Assembly (NCBI RefSeq): GCF_947624825.1
Contig: NZ_CANQLZ010000028.1
Coordinates: forward strand, 1-36,658
Length of the DNA: 36,658 nucleotides
Direction of reading: 5' to 3'
DNA from: an uncultured Acinetobacter sp.
GTDB taxonomy: Bacteria > Pseudomonadota > Gammaproteobacteria > Pseudomonadales > Moraxellaceae
The position numbers and the translations under genes were made by a program. Positions 35,577 to 36,658 of this stretch are shown in pieces (the stretch's first letter is position 1; each line of letters opens with the position of its first letter). The notes under the pieces are model-generated. The model was not told the origin of the DNA. It searched no databases and was given only the letters and a program-made list of their open reading frames with translations.

Positions 35577-36658
35577 ATGATTATCAAAATTCTAGGACTA
35601 CTTACTCAACCACTATCGTATGTGTTAAGTAATACAGTACAAGCCCTCAGCGGTAGTTCATCTTCAAAGAATGATCCGATTAATGATCTTAAAACACAAT
35701 TTACACAGCTAGGTTTAGAAAAATCTACAGTTGATGTTGCAGTTTCTGCCCTCAATAGTGGAAAGCTGAGCGCACCTTTTGCAACTGATTTGGCACAGCA
35801 GCTGAAAGCTGGTGCGATCTCTGTCACCTTTGCGCAAGGTATTGTAAACGGAATTGATTCAGGCAAACTTTCTGCACCACTTGCAACTAATTTATTTGAC
35901 CAGGTTACTGCAGGCCAAATACCAGGTGAGTTGGTGACTAATATCTTTAGCGGATTGGGTTTAACCTCGCTTAATCAGACAGTTAAGACGCTGACCAATA
36001 CAGTAGATAATGTTGTAGATAATCTAACTGATGCAGTAGATACATTGGTAGGTGGTCTAACACATGCTTTAGGTGGACTGCTAGGCGTATCTTTAGATGG
36101 AGTGAATCAGTTAGTAGGCGGAGTAACACAAACTGTAGATGGTTTGGTTGATGCAACGACTGATGTGGTAGATACTTTGGCAGATGCAGTCTTTGCCAAC
36201 AATTTATTGGTTAAATTATTGCAAGGTTTAACAGGTGGTGATCTGCCTATAAATCTAGTCACAGACTTGCTCGGCGGTTTAACGAGTGGCTTACTCTCTT
36301 TGGGTGTGCTTAACCATTTGCTTGATGGCTTAGGCAACGGTATTTTATCACTTGATTTTGTTGGTAATTTACTTGGTGGTGTAAATGGCGGAATTTTATC
36401 TTTAGATGTATTGGGTAATTTGGTTGAAAGCTTAACGCAAGGTTTGTTGTCTTTAGATTTAGCCAATGGCTTATTAGGCGGCTTAACAGGCGGTTTATTA
36501 CCACTTGACCTCGTGACTAATCTTCTGGGTGGTTTAACAGGTGGCTTATTGTCGCTTGATTTAGTTACGGATTTAGTTGGCGGTTTAACCAACGGTCTAT
36601 TATCACTTGATTTAGCCAATGGCTTATTAGGCGGCTTAACAGGCGGTTTATTACCACT
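35577..36658 (+). CDS. Large Leu/Gly-rich 17-residue-repeat protein, 5' part (runs off the window)
   Basis: An open frame of at least 360 codons from ATG 35577 (AAGGG ribosome site at 35565-35569) to the right edge. The start 'MIIKILGLLTQPLSYVLS' is hydrophobic but lacks a clear cleavage site. Residues about 57-120 contain two copies of a ~34-residue motif ('SGKLSAPFATDLAQQ' / 'SGKLSAPLATNLFDQ'). Residues about 130-215 have heptad-like Val/Asp-rich helices ('TVDNVVDNLTDAVDTLV'). From residue 222, 17-residue repeats of the type LLSLDLVTNLLGGLTGG continue past the window. There is no Cys in the visible part. I do not recognise the family. A large secreted or surface repeat protein is a guess from composition. 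Codon use resembles the neighbours. Confidence 0.75.
   Translation, partial: MIIKILGLLTQPLSYVLSNTVQALSGSSSSKNDPINDLKTQFTQLGLEKSTVDVAVSALNSGKLSAPFATDLAQQLKAGAISVTFAQGIVNGIDSGKLSAPLATNLFDQVTAGQIPGELVTNIFSGLGLTSLNQTVKTLTNTVDNVVDNLTDAVDTLVGGLTHALGGLLGVSLDGVNQLVGGVTQTVDGLVDATTDVVDTLADAVFANNLLVKLLQGLTGGDLPINLVTDLLGGLTSGLLSLGVLNHLLDGLGNGILSLDFVGNLLGGVNGGILSLDVLGNLVESLTQGLLSLDLANGLLGGLTGGLLPLDLVTNLLGGLTGGLLSLDLVTDLVGGLTNGLLSLDLANGLLGGLTGGLLP
36240..36658 (+). repeat. 51-bp tandem repeats (17 residues each), with 153-bp higher-order periodicity
   Basis: Eight complete 51-bp units start at 36240, 36291, 36342, 36393, 36444, 36495, 36546 and 36597, with a ninth cut by the window end. Each encodes a variant of LLSLDLVTNLLGGLTGG. 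The 50 bases at 36456-36505 recur exactly at 36609-36658, three units later. The array becomes more regular towards the right edge. Confidence 0.9.

Noticed and set aside
36107..36619. Minus-strand 170-codon frame rich in Lys, Pro and Ser
   Set aside because: It is the antisense of the 17-residue repeat array; its repetitive composition is explained by the plus-strand repeats and it has no ribosome site.

Overview
The window looks like chromosomal DNA from Acinetobacter or a very close Moraxellaceae relative. The evidence is an AT-rich base composition, a LysR regulator starting MELRHL that closely resembles the BenM/CatM group, a trimeric autotransporter adhesin followed by its TpgA-type OmpA-like partner, and an SfnB/DszA-like sulfur-scavenging operon. 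I see no tRNA, rRNA, CRISPR array or intact insertion sequence. This is inference from family resemblance; no database search was run.

Layout, left to right. (1) 102-1839: an amino-acid-type substrate-binding lipoprotein and a PhyH-family Fe(II)/2-oxoglutarate dioxygenase in one operon, closed by a strong terminator. (2) 2074-4760: an SLC13/DASS carboxylate transporter and a glycerate kinase, a compact uptake-and-phosphorylation pair. (3) 4872-7543: a flavin monooxygenase-like protein on the minus strand, divergent from glutathione-dependent formaldehyde dehydrogenase (adhC). (4) 7863-9440: a Na+/phosphate cotransporter with a PhoU-like tail. (5) 9545-12474: ravA and viaA; viaA carries an in-frame TAA after codon 93 and is probably broken. 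(6) 13256-18501: a 1441-residue trimeric autotransporter (Ata-like) with 170-residue tandem repeats, then tpgA, with a perfect hairpin between them. (7) 18661-22756: two LysR regulators, aspartate ammonia-lyase (aspA), and a membrane-anchored thermonuclease-fold protein. (8) 23039-25447: a fatty acyl-CoA synthetase, then an M48 metallopeptidase lipoprotein gene also interrupted by an in-frame TAA. (9) 25626-27053: a third LysR regulator and a 28-residue membrane microprotein with its own promoter and terminator. (10) 27080-34291: a seven-gene minus-strand operon, transcribed sfnB-like, sfnB-like, DszA/NtaA-like monooxygenase, metQ, metQ, metN, metI. (11) 34292-35576: about 1.3 kb of AT-rich DNA without a convincing gene. 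(12) 35577 to the right edge: the 5' part of a large Leu/Gly-rich protein built on 17-residue repeats.

How the genes work together. The operon in (10) reads as a sulfur-starvation module: a MetNIQ-type importer with two binding proteins feeds two flavin-dependent SfnB/DszC-like oxygenases and an FMN monooxygenase that would release sulfur from an organosulfur compound or thioether. In (6), TpgA would tie the Ata trimer to peptidoglycan. RavA and ViaA normally act as a chaperone pair, so the viaA nonsense codon would leave RavA without its partner.

Most notable points: two unrelated genes interrupted by single in-frame TAA codons, the 28-residue microprotein, the unclassified 17-residue repeat protein at the edge, the twin MetQ proteins without a lipobox, and the hairpin over the ata stop codon.
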